Source: Icerya purchasi (lineage: Eukaryota > Arthropoda > Insecta > Hemiptera > Monophlebidae). From it: a DNA stretch of 64,000 bases. Each line of letters opens with the position of its first letter. The first letter of the stretch is position 1. A program made the translations under genes and the position numbers. Below, in pieces: positions 13,200-27,800 of this stretch. Under the pieces are notes generated by a model. The model worked only from the letters and a program-made list of their open reading frames with translations. It searched no databases and had not been told where the DNA came from. The DNA lies in NCBI GenBank assembly GCA_039619475.1, contig CM077115.1, forward strand, positions 550,458,826-550,522,825, written 5' to 3'.

Positions 13200-14330
13200 C
13201 GGGTACGGGAGAAAAAGTTTCATTGAAAGTATAACAGAGAAAGACGAAGAGAAGAAAGGTCTGCACGGAGGAAGAAAAACGCGATTCCTTGCGTATCGTG
13301 TATCGTCATAGGTGATATCTTGTGTGCATATCGTTTGTTGTTATACAAACGGCGGCGGCTGAGCAGCGAGAGGTCGGCCTGGATGACGTTTAGTCTCGGA
13401 AATACGAAAAAGAAGAAGAGACGAGGACGCGACAAAAGGTGGAGGAGAGAGAAGGTTTTATTTATAAATGACAGGTGAAAGACCGTCCATGGATGGTATT
13501 TAATGTAGATTTTTGTTTTGTCAAAGGAAGGCTAACCCCCAAGTACCATTTACCCGATACTTCCGAATACGAAAATAAATACGCGCACACCGATGCACAG
13601 TCGGCGGACATGGCACATCGCAATGCCGCCGCTCCGATTAGAAAGAGCGAACTGAATTTTAATGCAGACACATTTACCCGTTGTCGTTCGCACGCGCGCC
13701 CGCACCCGTCTATCCGCACGCAGATAGTGAACACGGCGAAACACACACGCCCATTACAATGTAGACTTTACCTAACCTACCGACCTTCGAAAAGACGAAC
13801 TAATAGGAAAACAGGCAATCGAACTCTCACGTGTGTGTACGAATTCGTCTGACATCGGTGAGTGTGCTGTGTCGCACACAACATCCGAAGAAGAATCATC
13901 TCTCGGTTATGTCATTTTCATTACCAAATCAAACAATAAATGATTCCGTAGCAACTCCAGATGCTCTGTTTTAGAGACTGCTCCTCCACAGTTGGTTCCC
14001 CAGTTGGAAAAAAGGAAAATTAAAACATCAGAGCGAGAAAAAAAAAAACCCCTACTAATCAACAAAACGAGCCTGAACCCCCGATCATCATATACGTAAA
14101 TGCCGCTTCCGAGACAGTTACGGGCTGATTTTTTTAATCTCACGGAAACGATCGAATTACCACCAGCGCCACCATCATCGCGGCTTACACTTCGCGCGGC
14201 AAACGGTAAACGAACTTAATAGCGTGCCATGAAAAATTAACCGCCCCACACACCACTTACCACAATTGACCACAGACTGAAAACCATGCACACTCTGCAA
14301 CATCGTCGTCGCAGTATCCCCTGATCATCG
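13200..14330. other. GC/CpG-richer island of unknown function
   Basis: Composition resembles the ovo leader. A 125-codon plus frame (13475-13852) overlaps two minus frames, as expected in CpG-rich DNA, and has no known domain. An alternative first exon or promoter, possibly of ovo on the minus strand, is conceivable. Confidence 0.35.
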
Positions 14331-14339
14331 AGACGGCCT

Positions 14340-14620
14340 AAAAAGCGCCATTTCTTGAACTATTACTATTAAAGCTGTCTTCCCTCTCTGCCTTCGCTTC
14401 TCCATGGCCTATCATCTCCTTTTCAACATCTAGACTAACTTTCGAGTTCCCGGACATTATCGATCTTCTTGCTAGATCTGCAGCTTCAAATCAGCCTTTC
14501 ATTAATCCCGGCATCCCCCAACACTAAGTATAGCGCACTTTACGTTTCGCATTCCTCTAATTAGTTCCTTTTATTTGCTTCCTCAGCCTGTTTCTCTTGT
14601 CCTTAATTCTACTACCTCCG
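14340..14620 (-). pseudogene. Possible LINE RNase H remnant
   Basis: The minus strand is purine-rich. Read across two frames it gives IRGMRNVKCAIL, a GDAGIN segment, then AADLARRSIMSGNSKVSLD and KEMIGHGEAKAERED. The order resembles the end of a retrotransposon RNase H domain (WxPGHAGIxGNEKADxxAR). The match is weak and needs frame changes. Confidence 0.35.
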
Positions 14621-17032
14621 TCGCCTGCATCGATCCACTTCACTTTTCCTTTATTCGCACAGTCTAACCCCCCGTCGATTTTCTTCTACAAATCGCTCAA
14701 CAATAGCGCGCATCTTCCTTTGTCATTCAGAAAATTTCTTCTCATGTTTACGACGCAGATGTTACATCGACTTCGTGAAATTGGTGTTAACCTCTTATAC
14801 AATTCGTGTCGGTCTGCTTGCTTCCTTCAATGCTTTCTATGTTCTTTCTCTACCTGTGCTCTCGGTTTTCCCGTTCTCATATAATATTACACCTCTTATC
14901 CTGTGTTTCTTTCGCTTCTTCAATTTTTTTCGGGCCAATACTCTATGTTGTTCAAAAGTAAATTATTACAGTGCAGCCATACGAGCAGAATGCGCGGAGT
15001 AAATAGACTTTTGTTAAAAATTCCGAAATTGCGTTGGTCCAAATTACGACAAACACGACACTCAATTAAGCAGTAACTCTACACAAATCTCGGCATACTG
15101 ATACTAATATAGTATAAAGAGCGCGCCGGGTACCCCGGCTGTGATCTAACAAATGATTGAATAATACAAATAATGCGGTAGCTGATTAAATAAGGTTTCC
15201 GAAAATCGGCCCACTGCCTGCTTATGTGGAAACAACAAAAAAAATTCCCGAGGTGCGTTTCGAAGAGATTATTTGAATAGACGGTGGAAGCGCCGCGTCA
15301 TTACATTATGGACAATCATACGCAATAGGGTACTGAAAGGAATGAGGTGTTACACGTGCAGGCTAATTGGAGAGTAATACCTGAACGAAACTTATGTAAT
15401 TTGTCAAAATCAGTGAAAAAATAAAAGGAGGAACACCATCTATTAGGAACACCATCTATTAGAAACACGCACCTCTCGCCGAGAGAGACGACGACAAAGA
15501 GAATTTTCGAACAAACTACTCTGAGAATCGCTCGTAAAAATCCGAAAAAAAAAAAAAAATTTTTGTATAAACACTTTTTTAATATTGTTAATGTATTCAA
15601 CAAAAAATCGATATACAAGATATTATTATTATATACTAAAACAAAAAGCAAAAAACAAAAAAAACAAATAGTTTTTAACTTTTTGTTTTTAAAGATGTAT
15701 CAGAGAAATTTATAAACTCGTATTTCGCAATAAATTAACTATTTGATTTATATCGATAGCATATAATTAATGTCACTTTCATTTAGAAATATACACTTTT
15801 AGGTTAATTGTATACATATTAATATTTTTTGTGATAATTAAATCGAAACAATTTTGATTAAATAAAGGAAAAAAGAGCTAAAAAAAGAGTCAACATGAAA
15901 AAAATTCACAAAAACAAAAACACGTCTCATCTCGATTTTACCGTTCAACACATATCCGACAGTTCTGGGTATCGAAGAAAGCTTTAGGAAAACTTTTTTT
16001 TTTTTTATCCGTTAAAGGTCGCGCAAGATGTCTTGAGTCGATGCGCCGGACATGAGTCATTAATGTCCTTCCACCATTGCGGTATTACTATTATAGTCCC
16101 TGATGCCGAAGAGGCTATTATTATAAGTGTATATGTGAAAAAAGTAATAAAAACGAGAACAAGTTTACTTGTGAACACACGTGAAGACTTGTCAGCTCCT
16201 TTCACAGCACGACATTTTTCCGCTAAAAGACAGCCTATAACAGACATTGATGAAAAATGAAGACGACCCATTGTCGAAAGAACGCCTTCGAATACACGGC
16301 GCTACAAAACAAATCCCATTTCACCGTTTGAACAAAAAAGCGCGCTGATAAACTGGTTTCTCTTTCTTGAAATTTGTACACTGCGATAGTATCGTTTCGC
16401 AGGTAGCTGCAGGACGGCTCTCCGAATATCACTGTTCTTCTGCTAAACTCGTATATCCGAGAACTCCGCTGAATTGCACAACTGATCACAGTTGTTAAAA
16501 TTTTCCCTTTCCACTATTCCACAAATCAACCTCTCTCCGCTGCACTTATAATTACGTAACATATTCATGCATAGACTGATAGATGCAGTAGAGGAAGGTA
16601 TGAAGAGAGCGAAAATGTTTAAATATAAACTTCTTTCCATATCTCTGCATCGTGTCAAATATGAATGTACATATACTCGTAATGTACTATTTTAAACTAA
16701 TAAACAAATATACCGAGGATAATATTTAGCACGTGAATTTTCAGGATTATCATTAGTGAAGACGTGACGACGATGGAGGTCTCTAAAGTCATCTCACTTG
16801 AAAATGATGCAACGTTTTCGGCTACAGAGTATTTTACAAATTATTCATTAGTTTACCATGTCGCTCAAAATCTTCGATATACGTGGGGCTGCTTCAGGAA
16901 ACCCCATCCCTAAAAGTAGAGCCTACATGTCGATAGTAACAAATTTTAAAAACACGGAAAAACCGTTTGCGCGCAATACCATATCAAAATAGTAATAAGC
17001 GTTTGGTCTAGGCCTTTTATAAAAATTTACAA
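14621..17032. other. Non-coding; C/T-rich start
   Basis: 14621-14900 continues the C/T-rich block of the putative LINE remnant. The rest shows no supported gene. Confidence 0.4.
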
Positions 17033-17430
17033 TATATACATATATATATATATATTAATTACAACGTTATTCTTAGGCTACCAATAAATGTCCCAATTTT
17101 ATGTAACGTTTGTTATATTTTATAGGATTTTTGTTATTGTTATTTAAAAAATGTCACAATTTTATGTAATGAAATATGTAACGAAAAATGTAACGAAAAA
17201 ATGTCTTAATTTTATATAATGAAAGTTAAATGTTAGAATAGGACTTTTGTGGTTATGTTATTTTTTTTTTTGTGTGTGTTGATGCCAGTAAGAATTACGT
17301 TGTAAATTTTGATCATTTTATACAAAGTATAGAAGAGAAAGAGACAGAAATGAAAGCAAGATGGGTCAAGGGCCACAGCCCCTTGCGAGGCCAAAATGGC
17401 CGAGTTTATATATATATATATATATATAGG
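17033..17430 (-). mobile_element. TA-anchored repeat, long copy with internal inverted repeats
   Basis: Both ends lie in (TA)n tracts (17033-17055 and 17407-17428). In inverted orientation it reads aactcggccattttggcctc, an unshared middle, ataaaatataacaaacgtta and ggtagcctaagaataacgtt. Inside, aattacaacgttattcttag (17056-17075) and its near inverse at about 17283-17312 (gccagtaagaattacgttgt) form an inverted pair, so a MITE-like unit of about 260 bp may be nested within. No coding frame. Confidence 0.5.
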
Positions 17431-17970
17431 CGAACATTTTGTAATTAATTACGACTGCACACAATCTCTATTCCCAACTAGAGTTACGCGTTCTAATCAA
17501 ACTACCAAATAAACTCCGGCGAAATATGGAAAAAGAAAGCTAAATTAAATTAATTTATGTTACGTTTTAAATAACGGAGAGCTGTTAGTTTATAATTTTT
17601 TAAATATGGCTGACTACATATTAAATAAAAGAGAAAAATAAAACAGTCGATAAAGAATTTAACTGATTAGCAATTTAAATCATCTTCATCTGTTTCTTAT
17701 TAGCGGAATTCTTAAATGTACACGTATCGGAAATCTGCCTATTTACATTATTTTACGCCGAAATGTCATCGCATCAAAAAACAAATATCGAGCGATGAAG
17801 TAGAACAGGTGTCTCTGCTATTTTACTTACAACAGCAGATCATCGCAACCTTTTCCGGTCTCCATTCACTTAAGTTTGCGCATTTGTGTATCTTCTAAAT
17901 TGTTATATTATATAAACTTCGAATCCCATTGAAACAACACTCTTAGTAATTCCGTTTAAAAATAATAAGT
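17431..17970. other. Non-coding, no recognised feature
   Basis: AT-rich; a 60-codon frame at 17716-17898 lacks any motif. Confidence 0.45.
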
Positions 17971-18154
17971 AAAAATCCTTCGCGATGATGCAGGTGAATT
18001 GATTTTACTTGGCTCTGCAATAATCTGATTTCGAACTATTTAAGCTCCAGGCTATCGTTTTAAAATCCTTCGCGATGATGATGCAGGTGAATTGATTTTA
18101 CTTGGCTCTGCAATAATCCGATTTCGAACTATTTAAGCTCCAGGCTATCGTTTT
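17971..18154. repeat. Tandem duplication of about 90 bp
   Basis: Two nearly identical copies (aaaatccttcgcgatgatg ... aagctccaggctatcgtttt). The second begins near 18062, has one extra gat/atg triplet and a T-to-C change. Recent local duplication. Confidence 0.9.
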
Positions 18155-21100
18155 GTTTTGACTCTTACTTCTACATAAAAAATCAAAAAAATCATCCCTT
18201 TACGTGTTCAGCATGATGACACAACAACTCTCAATAGTTTAGCGTTGTTTAACTGCTTAAATTTCTCTGGATGTATTAAATTTTCTTTGTCGAATTCGGA
18301 AACTGAAATAACAAAAAACTATATCATAGTAAAAAGTCTTTTTTCCTAGTTTCGCTTTGGATTTTGAATTCGAGTCGGGGGCTGTGCACAACACATTACT
18401 GCGTATAAACTAACTTCATTACGCCAATTAATATTTCACCTAGATATCAAAAATGCAAGTAGTCAACACGCTAGAATTCGTATTAGCGCGTAAGCAACGA
18501 AGCCGAACAAAGAAAAACCAAAACATCTGAAACTCCCATAAACTGCAAAATCTAGAGTTTCGGCTAATCGGAGTCAGGAAGATGTATCTGTAGCAGAAGA
18601 CCATTCATTTCAATAAATCTGTTTCAAAAAAGATGCGTTGTTTTTATTTATTGCATTTAAAAAAAAAAAAAAAAAACAAGTCGAAGAACCACCACCGGTG
18701 TATAAGGTTGAGACGATGGCTGTATTTTTTCCTGAAGAATAAATGGTTTGGATAAGGGGTACGGAGGGAGACATCGACAGTAGAGACTTTTTCGAGCTAG
18801 GTGAAAACGGGCGCGGGGGGAAATATATATATATATATATATATGCGGCAACGCTGGGCCGGGATGAGATAATAAAATGATAACTGCAGTTGCACAGATG
18901 TGATGAACTGAAATACGAATGTCGGCAGGCACGAGTGAGAAGGAAAGACAAACAAGAGAGAGTTAATAATAAAAGAGAAAGTATGTCACAACTCGGCTGT
19001 TTCGATTTCTTAAGCAGACCTTCTTTTTCTTGTAAGCAGACAGAGAAAAGCGATCTTTTTCCATCGAGCCTACTGCCGAAACGGTACACACACACACACG
19101 CACAAATAAACTCGGCAACAATCTCTCCGTAAAAAAACTGCGATTTTCCAAAAAAAAAAAAAAAAAATGAAAAAATCGTCAACGGCAAATGTTAGGAGAA
19201 ATATTTCGCGACATTTATGCATGAAAATCCTAAAATAGTTCGAACGCAAGATTAAGACTATTCCAACAAACATGCCTAAACCGCGTCGAAATTTCTTTTA
19301 CTTCTTCTTTTTCGATAGTTTAGCAAAACCTTTCAATTTTTAATTTCTTGAAATACACACATTACGGTTGAAAGATTTAGCAAATTCGCATTACATTATT
19401 CACACGGGGGGTGGTCTCGCATTAACACACAAAAATGTGTATTAAAATATTACCTTCAATCTTTTTGTATCAAAAAAAATAAACAAATAAAAAACAGCTT
19501 CTAACAGCTTCAACCTTTATCTGCGCACTGAATTATCTGATTATCTGTCACCTCTTTTTGTTGACCGATGTAACTATCTTAAAAGAGCTACCGAGAAAAT
19601 CGGTGAGTTACGAAAGATGGTACATTAACTTGTAGAGGACGATTCTTCGCAAATCCAGATCTTCGTATATTAACTTATTCGAATTTTGAATGTACATACA
19701 AACGCTCACACATATATTGTATACAAAGAAATTAATGATTCTGTGTCATTCTCATGAAAATCCTGTGACGAAAATTGCAGCGCTTATAAGAAAATTATTT
19801 CATTTTGCGAATAAATGGTCAACCGACTTTTCTACAAAAATTTAGAGAAGGCTAGCATCCAGGAGCAAAATGATTAAAGGAAATAAACGGCGCTTCCTAC
19901 GAAATAAAATATCTGAAGACAGGATGTTTTCGCGGGTGGCGAACAAGTAGATTTCAGGCAAGAGAGGCAGAAGAAGAATTTACTATAAGATGGTATAATC
20001 AGATGTCAATTGCAATCTCCCGCATGAGAGATGCTCACTAATAATAATAATAATAATTAACAATAATAAGCATTCAGAAGATGCCGAGAAGATGCGAAGA
20101 ATTGAGTTTATATATACGTACGTGTCAAGACAATATCGAGGAATGAATTGAATACAAGATAAGAAAAAAAAGGAAATAAGCACCAAATGTCAAAATTCAA
20201 CCGCCTTTGTGGGTCAAAAGAATTTTACACTAATGCAAAAATCCAACTCATCGGATGATCAATGCATCGCCCTCCTTCGCACCGACCCTCATAACCATGG
20301 CTCGATTTTGAATTTCGATACAATTTTAACAGCTAACAGAGCTGCATTGCGTATGAACACCGCACGCTTTATAATCCGAATACAGTGTTGTTTATGAGGA
20401 TATCTCCGCACCAACGCCTACGATTTGAGCCTCCGCGCAACTTTTATATATTTACAATTCAAGTTCTACTTCGCGCTCGTCTAGAATCGAAATCCGGTTT
20501 CCATCACGTTCATAATAATCGCGAAGCTTCGTCACCGAGACGAAAAATCAGTATAATTATTATTATTATTATTAGCCTTATAATACAATATTCCAGTATG
20601 TACATATTTAAATTTTAGTTTTAAATACATTATTTACACTAGCCCAGAGAACAGGCGCATGGCCTCCCCATCAACAGGACCCATTTTCAAAATTACCAAC
20701 AGTCTACTCCAACTGAACTTTTGCCTGCTTATCTTTTCCTTCTTTCACGGATAGACCTATCTCCGTTATTATTGTTTTGGTCCGTTTCTTATTCTCGATC
20801 TTAGGTGTTCGGCTCGATCCTATAATGATCTTTATACTATCCGGCTAATATTTAAGTTTACCTTCGAATTGTACAGCCTTTCAGTTTCACGGTCACCATT
20901 GATCTCTCCGATGCATTTAGAACTCTAATTATCCTTTTTATTACACTAATTGCGATGCGTGTTATTCAAGTCTCGGAAACTGTATGCAAGAGTAGAAAAT
21001 GTTCAAAATTTCATTAAGCTGTACCGCTTTTTTGAAGATGTGATTTAAAGACCAATATGTTAATAATTTTCTATACTTTTCACTTATACAGTTTTCACTT

Positions 21101-24100
21101 CTTAAGGATGCAAGTGGACCTGCAGAAATAATATAAACATCATTAAAAATTAATTAAGAACCTGGAGTGCAACAACCAACTATTATTAATGTCGCTGACA
21201 TCGAGGAAGAATTAAAGCGATTAATGAAAAAGAAAATTAATCGGTTAATAGAAAGCATTAAAAAGAAAACATTCGATGATATATTAAGACATCGTGCCAT
21301 GGATAAGGGCTAAAGAGATCCGTGTAAATTCTTTCAGTAAAAAATGAAAAATTAACAAATTGCGTAAAGCAAAAAACTATTTGCTAGACATTCCAATTAT
21401 TAATCGAAGCCAGTGTCACCGTTCGAAGTGAAATTGATAATAACGTCAACCGAAAGAAAGCACCTGTTAGATGAAATTTCCCCTGATGTCGTCCTAAAAG
21501 AATTACCATGAAAAGAAATTGCATTGCCAACATATATATATATATACTAGATGCATGTGTCCGCATTAAAACTGCTCGGATAATCATGATCAAGAGGGGC
21601 TGAACAAACCAGAAGAAGAAGTTGCTTCTATAGACCAGTTTCGTTATATACCAGAGGGGCGAGACACCTTTTAAATTGTTTTTGGGAAACTGTTACGTCT
21701 CAAACCATTCACAGCTATTCGCGATACGGTTTGGCTTCCGGAGTTAACACTCAATCGTCGACCAAGTACATCACGTGCCAGCAGAGCACTCGATGAAAAC
21801 CGATATGTACTTTCAGTTGTCACGCAATCATTCTTCAAAATATGGCACGAAGGGTTAACCGCAAAAATTAGCCAGTAACTGCTAAGCAGCTACTGTGCTA
21901 AAGTCACATTTTTCTGGCAGAAAGTTCAGAGTTGCACACGAAGAAACTAGGCACAAGGTAGCGTTTTGAAAATAACGGCAGATAACACTATAACACTGAA
22001 ACGTTTAAAATTTTCGTACGGATTAATCATAGTGAAATAAATTTACGGATAACCGCGTTAGAAAATTTATTTCACCACTATAACATTGTTAGCTAATGTG
22101 TGATACGGCAACATTGGCTGCGCGTGTTTGAGACGAAGCGAATAGAAACTTTCGACAAAGAAACCTACATACCATCGAAAAAAAAGTTAATCAGCAGTAT
22201 TGTGTGCCGGTAACAATAATCAGCATTTGAGCAATAAGTCTGTAGTTTATAAGGTTCATTTGAAATTAGGAATGATAATCCGAATTTTCGAAAATGACCT
22301 TTCTTTTCAAACTCTAGAAGATCTCTATTTTCTCGAGTAATCTTATAAATAAATTATTAACCACATATAAATGCAAACCGTTAAACATATATGGTTTACT
22401 AAGGAGTTGTTGGTCGCCAAGGAAGAAAAAAAATAAAATAAATAAATAAATAAAAATAATAAACAGTGGATTTTGTATCGGGATCCAGCTAAATATCTAA
22501 GACCGCATCTCGATGGCCATCTAACAATAAGGGAGGCAGCATATCATGTGAAGCGGAAAGCAAAACAAATCCAACCTAACATCAACCCCGTTTTTATTGT
22601 AGCCATACCAACACATGCTTTTTTGATTAAATTTAAAAATACACAATCCGATTTTTTTTTTTTTTTTGTTGAAAAAATCACACACAAGAAGGAAAAATAG
22701 ACAGGGATAAAAGTGACTTTCATTTTTTTTTTTTTTTTGTATTTTTGGAAGAAATTTGTAATCTTTGATTTTTTATTGTAACGAAAGTCGCATTCCTAAT
22801 ATTTTCCGTAATGACAGTTCTACCAATCTCGTTTAAATTTACAAAAGTGGAAACAGCAACGGTGGTGGTATGCGCACAGGCTCTAATATGGAAAATGAGC
22901 TGACGATTTATTTTTTGTCAAATTCTGTTTGCAATGTATCCGATATTCTGCTTCTAACAACTGATTTGTGTCGTTCTTATTATAACCTGTAACGGAGAGA
23001 CTAACATCGATTTTGCCAGCTCTAGCAATATTCGCTCCTCTAGAATAGCTCGATTTTCATTCGACGTGTATAATATTAAAATAGTAAGTTGCCAAAAAAA
23101 TTTACGAATTTCATATCACATCCATAGTTATGCGCTAATAAACATATAAACATCGGACGAAAAGTCAAACAATTAGTGAGAAAAATCTCGATGCGGGTAT
23201 GGAAAATGATTCGGATTGTTCTTCCGAAATCTGCATATCTTCAGTCGAGTCAGCGTACAACAAGACGGAGGAGTATTGTTGATGTTTAAAATAAAAAACT
23301 CGCGAAACCCACAATGGACTTACCCTGATGATGTCGGCCCACGTTGGTAGAATAGCAACGCGCAGTAAAAAGTACATAGAACGTGTATAAATATTAAAGT
23401 AACGGTATCTCGCTGATATTCTTCGCTGTTATTTGCGCAATTACTCGCTGGCACAGCACATTACTGCTGACTATACACCATTAAGCAAAATGTTGTCGAT
23501 CAGTTCTGAATTTCAGCAACTCTACCACCTTTTATAAAACACCCGTGTGCTCGTGCCCATTAATATTGCGTAGTTATCATCATCCTCTAATGTTTATTAT
23601 CATTATCATCGGTATTTTATTGGACAGAGTCGCAAAAATATCACACACAGCGTTACAGATTTCGTCCGTACAACATGACGAAGGAATTGACAAAATAAAA
23701 AAAAAAATTCTAAAATGCATTTAGAAAAACTTGCTCTTTTTCCGAGAAACATTCCAATGATAGTTTTATAGGCGAGAATATTATACAACTATCCAAAATT
23801 TTAAAATTAGCATTTTTAACGCAATAAAACGTAATTAAATACAATTATTTTTTTTATAAATAATATATACTATACATTACTCTTTCCGCAGACGAAGAAA
23901 ATGTATTATATCATTAAAATAATATACGACGTTATATTTTTTTTTCTGATTTACATTATCACAATAATTTAATAATGAGTTCCTTGTAAACAGAAAAAAC
24001 TTTTAAAAACTTACAAGAAAATAAAAAAGAAAAAAAATTAAAAACAAGAATATTAGTATAACGTGTAATTTTAATGGCCGCAACCCTATTAAAACTCTAC

Positions 24101-24782
24101 TCATTCGATGCTTTTTTCTTTTCTTTTTAGCATTCCGTACACATATATAATGACTTTTTGTCTCTTTTTTTTGTTCCTTTTTTTTTCTTTTAGGCTCGTT
24201 AACTATGGGAACGGGTTTTAACACTTATAAACTTTAAAAAATTGAAATATAAACCGCAATTAAGATCGATTTTTAAATCAATCTTAATCGATTACCCTGA
24301 ACGGCAAAACAAACTGCCAACACAATAGATAATAATATGGAATTTAAAACACGACCTCAAAAATCTCCTTAAATTTTTTAACTCGCCGGATAATAAAATA
24401 TAGAGAACACTCAACACACAGGGGGACACTTTCATAGAATAACAAAAAAAAAAATAAGCCTCCCCTTTTTGGCAAAAATAAAAGAATGTTCATCACGCTT
24501 GACTGACTTTTTTTTTTTTTGTTTTTTCCGACATAGACATGCCTTATGATTCCGGTCGTTTCGCGAAATTCATACATCACGCAAAAACCGTTACTCACCG
24601 CTGCGAGAAATTGAACACGTTTACACACTTATATTTTCCTCATAGTAAATATTTCATTCAATTTGTGATACAAAACAGCCTCAGATCATGTTTGTACCGA
24701 AACGAAATAGTCGTATGGCACTAGGCTATATCACAATGTAGATCCTGGTTTAATTTTTTTGCCGCAAATCGAACATCGCGAG
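18155..24782. other. Non-coding, AT-rich with microsatellites
   Basis: A (TA)n at 18823-18844, a (CA)n at about 19086-19100, ATT runs near 20040 and 20555, and a C/T-rich block at 20690-20960. The 192-codon minus frame at 18610-19188 is low-complexity Phe/Ser and Tyr/Ile repeat translation. A 12-bp imperfect hairpin (attaagatcgat/atcaatcttaat) lies near 24261-24290. Confidence 0.45.
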
Positions 24783-24836
24783 ACGAAAGCATTATTTGTG
24801 TGTACGAAAGCATTATTTGTGTGTACGAAAGCATTT
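24783..24836. repeat. Tandem repeat, unit about 22 bp
   Basis: acgaaagcattatttgtgtg occurs twice, with a third partial unit acgaaagcatt. Confidence 0.85.
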
Positions 24837-27800
24837 TTCTCGTTCAGTTACTCTATAAATCTAGGTGCCGTGTGTAACTAAGCGAGCTATTCTAGAACAC
24901 CAATGAAAGTTCAGTGATTTTGAAAAAGTTGTATAATTTAAGACCATCCGAGGAAAATCCGCTCGATTCGACAATAGATGTCCTGCAATTGATGTGCTCG
25001 CAAAGTAAAATAACGGATGGCTCTAAAAGAATATCTCGTATATGCCTCAAACCCCAACTTCGATCGAATTAAAAATTCCCGACGTGAGATTAAGAGAGCA
25101 GTGACGGCAAAAGTGGTAGAGTCACCACGAGCCAATGCTAGACTTTGCAGAGCTTTTAGCTAAAAATTGTTCGATCCCGCAGAAAGTTTATTCCATTCTT
25201 TCAGAAAAAAAAGCGGATTTGGAAAACTGTTAACTTCGATCGAGAGGGAGTGGCGTATTTTCTAGATAGGGTTGCGCTCTAGCACAACCAGATCCAACTG
25301 TTCGTATTACCTGGAAACCTATTTTTAAAAATAATAATAATTAAACGGTTCTATGCAAAAACTGGACAGCCAGAGTGTTGACATAATAATATAACATTTT
25401 TTTCTTTTTTATTCTAGCGGAAAAAGGTGGCTATTGTTTAGGGCACGCACAGCTTTGATAAACAGAATGGAACAGTTTGCCTGAAGACAAGAATTCCATT
25501 CATTTTCACCTCTAAAACGGAACGGTAATCGTTTAGGTGCGTGTAGTAAGCATTTACGTCCTCAATCGCATAAGCACAAGCAGTTGGTGAGAATTTGGGG
25601 AGCGCTCGAATACGGTTGAGGAAGGAGACGACTTAAGAAGCGGCTACATGTTTTCCGATTGATCATCAAGATTGAATCACCAGAAACTGAAGTGGGAGTG
25701 TAGTGCGCTATGTTAATGAGATTAATGTGATGTCAATAATTCCGTAAGAAATTATAAATTCCAGTCTTGAAAAGGGTTCATTAAAAAATTCCAAAAACAA
25801 ATGTTTAAAATAAATTTCGAAAAACATCGCGGCCTGGTTAGTTGCAAGCAGCAGGTCAGAAAAAAAAACAATTTGATTCCTTCGTAAACAAGACACGGTC
25901 GTAGGTTATTTTTTTCGACCCGAACACGAAAAAAAAAAAAAAAAAAAAAAAAGACCACTCGACATTTGATAACATCCAAACGTTTAGTTTTGAGACGCTT
26001 TCTTACTAACAATCTCTCGGTCAGTTGTCGTTGCAAGGCACATTGCGTATTTCATAGTTCCTCTTTAATAATATTCGAATAAAAAGTAATGTCGTACAGA
26101 AAAGAAAAAGAAAAAAAATCGAAATTTTGGCCGAATTAAGTATCAACAACAAACGCGTTATAAGCACATGTCGAAACACTTTTAGATCCGAAGAATAATA
26201 CTACACTCGTTAATTTTGATCATTTCAACCAGATATTTCGAATATTTGACGCAGAATGGTACGAAAAAACGATTTCACTTTTTACTTTCGTCAAAAAATG
26301 CACTATTACGATTCATTTATCAAACCATCGTAAGTCATACAGAGAGGTAGAGAGGCAGGTGTATAAAAAGAAAAGACAATATTCAAACACAGGCCAACGA
26401 TGATGGTTATTATTCCAATAGAACGAATCTTTACACGCTAATTCGAAGTGGGTCAACAAAGTTAGCAGACATACCCACCCGCCATCACAAAAAGAAGAAA
26501 GGCTCCGTGTCGTAGGCACCCGCACGGCATTCGGCTCAAAATGATTTTTGTCCACTCTATTCGCATAATGAAGAATTTCTGAATTCCCCGTACCCATTAA
26601 AAAAAACACCTTGTTAAGATTGCTCCCTGCTTTTTTTCAGTCTCTAGAAAAATTTTTCTAAATAAAAATAAACTTAAGAAAGTCGGTCACAGTGCGGCGA
26701 TATTTAAACGCATAGCACGCATCTGAGACGATAAAAACAATGTTTTCGATTTTAAACTTCATTATCTATTTTACCGAGAAAACTGCGTACAATATTTTTG
26801 CGTTGATGTGTCACAATCGTATGTTTATGCGTGATGCGAGACGAAAACGAAGATAATAAGACACGAAATTTACCGGAATCTTCTCGTTAATATTATTATT
26901 ATACCTTGCGATAATGTAGAGACGCCGTTTTATCAAAAACAGGGTAAACACCAGCAAATACGATTGTATCAGTTTATCTTAGATATTTGACATTTAGACT
27001 TTATCATAATCTTCGGCGGTTCGGCTATAGCACGCGAATACCGTTAAATACAATTTCTGGTAACTATACAAAGTACGCACTAATGTCAACATGGAAATGC
27101 GATTATTATCACATTTGTGTATACACACACAGAGAGCTCATGTACATTTGCGCGCGCTCTACCCCTTCATTAGCTAATAAACAATTTCGTAATACATAGG
27201 ATGTTTTTGTTTTTTGTTTCTGTTTTTTTTTTTTTTGGTTTTCGCTGTGAGCTGTTTAAAAAATAATAAAGGAAATTTCTAAATTGATCTACTATTTTTC
27301 CTAAATACCATGCTATTACAGTAAAAACATCGATTAAATATTTTATTATCGCGTCAATTGGATTTAGTGCACTTTTTGTTGCAATTCGAAAAGCGCTAAA
27401 AATCAATACAGATTCTAAAGTAAATTACATTTACGTATTTACTTCGCCATTATTAATATTAAACGCAGTTTTTTTTTTATTTGTTTTCTTTTTTTTTTTT
27501 TTGTTTACTATACCACACCGGTCAAAAGTGACCACACTATGATGGGCACTGCTGACCCTGACACTTAATTCAAGAGTCACGATAAAAACAAAATGAACTA
27601 CATATTAAATGTTTATGGAAGAATCTATAATAAAGATTCTACCGAACCAAGCAAATACATACACCGTTCAGGGTAGTGTACAGATAATGATAAAACCACC
27701 GAGGTCACTATTTTTTCTTTTTGCCAATGCTAAAGGCTTGCTACCTATATGTAAAAATACAATCCTTTCGGGAACAGTTTCCGCTCAGATAGGGTAATCT

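Noticed and set aside
13475..13852. 125-codon plus-strand frame as a gene
   Set aside because: Overlaps two minus-strand frames in CpG-rich DNA, no domain, no splice context that favours it.
18610..19188. 192-codon minus-strand frame
   Set aside because: Composed of poly-Phe from poly(A/T), Tyr/Ile from (TA)n and Cys/Val from (CA)n tracts; overlapping frames exist on both strands.
24783..24836. CRISPR-like direct repeats
   Set aside because: Contiguous tandem units without unique spacers in a eukaryotic genome.
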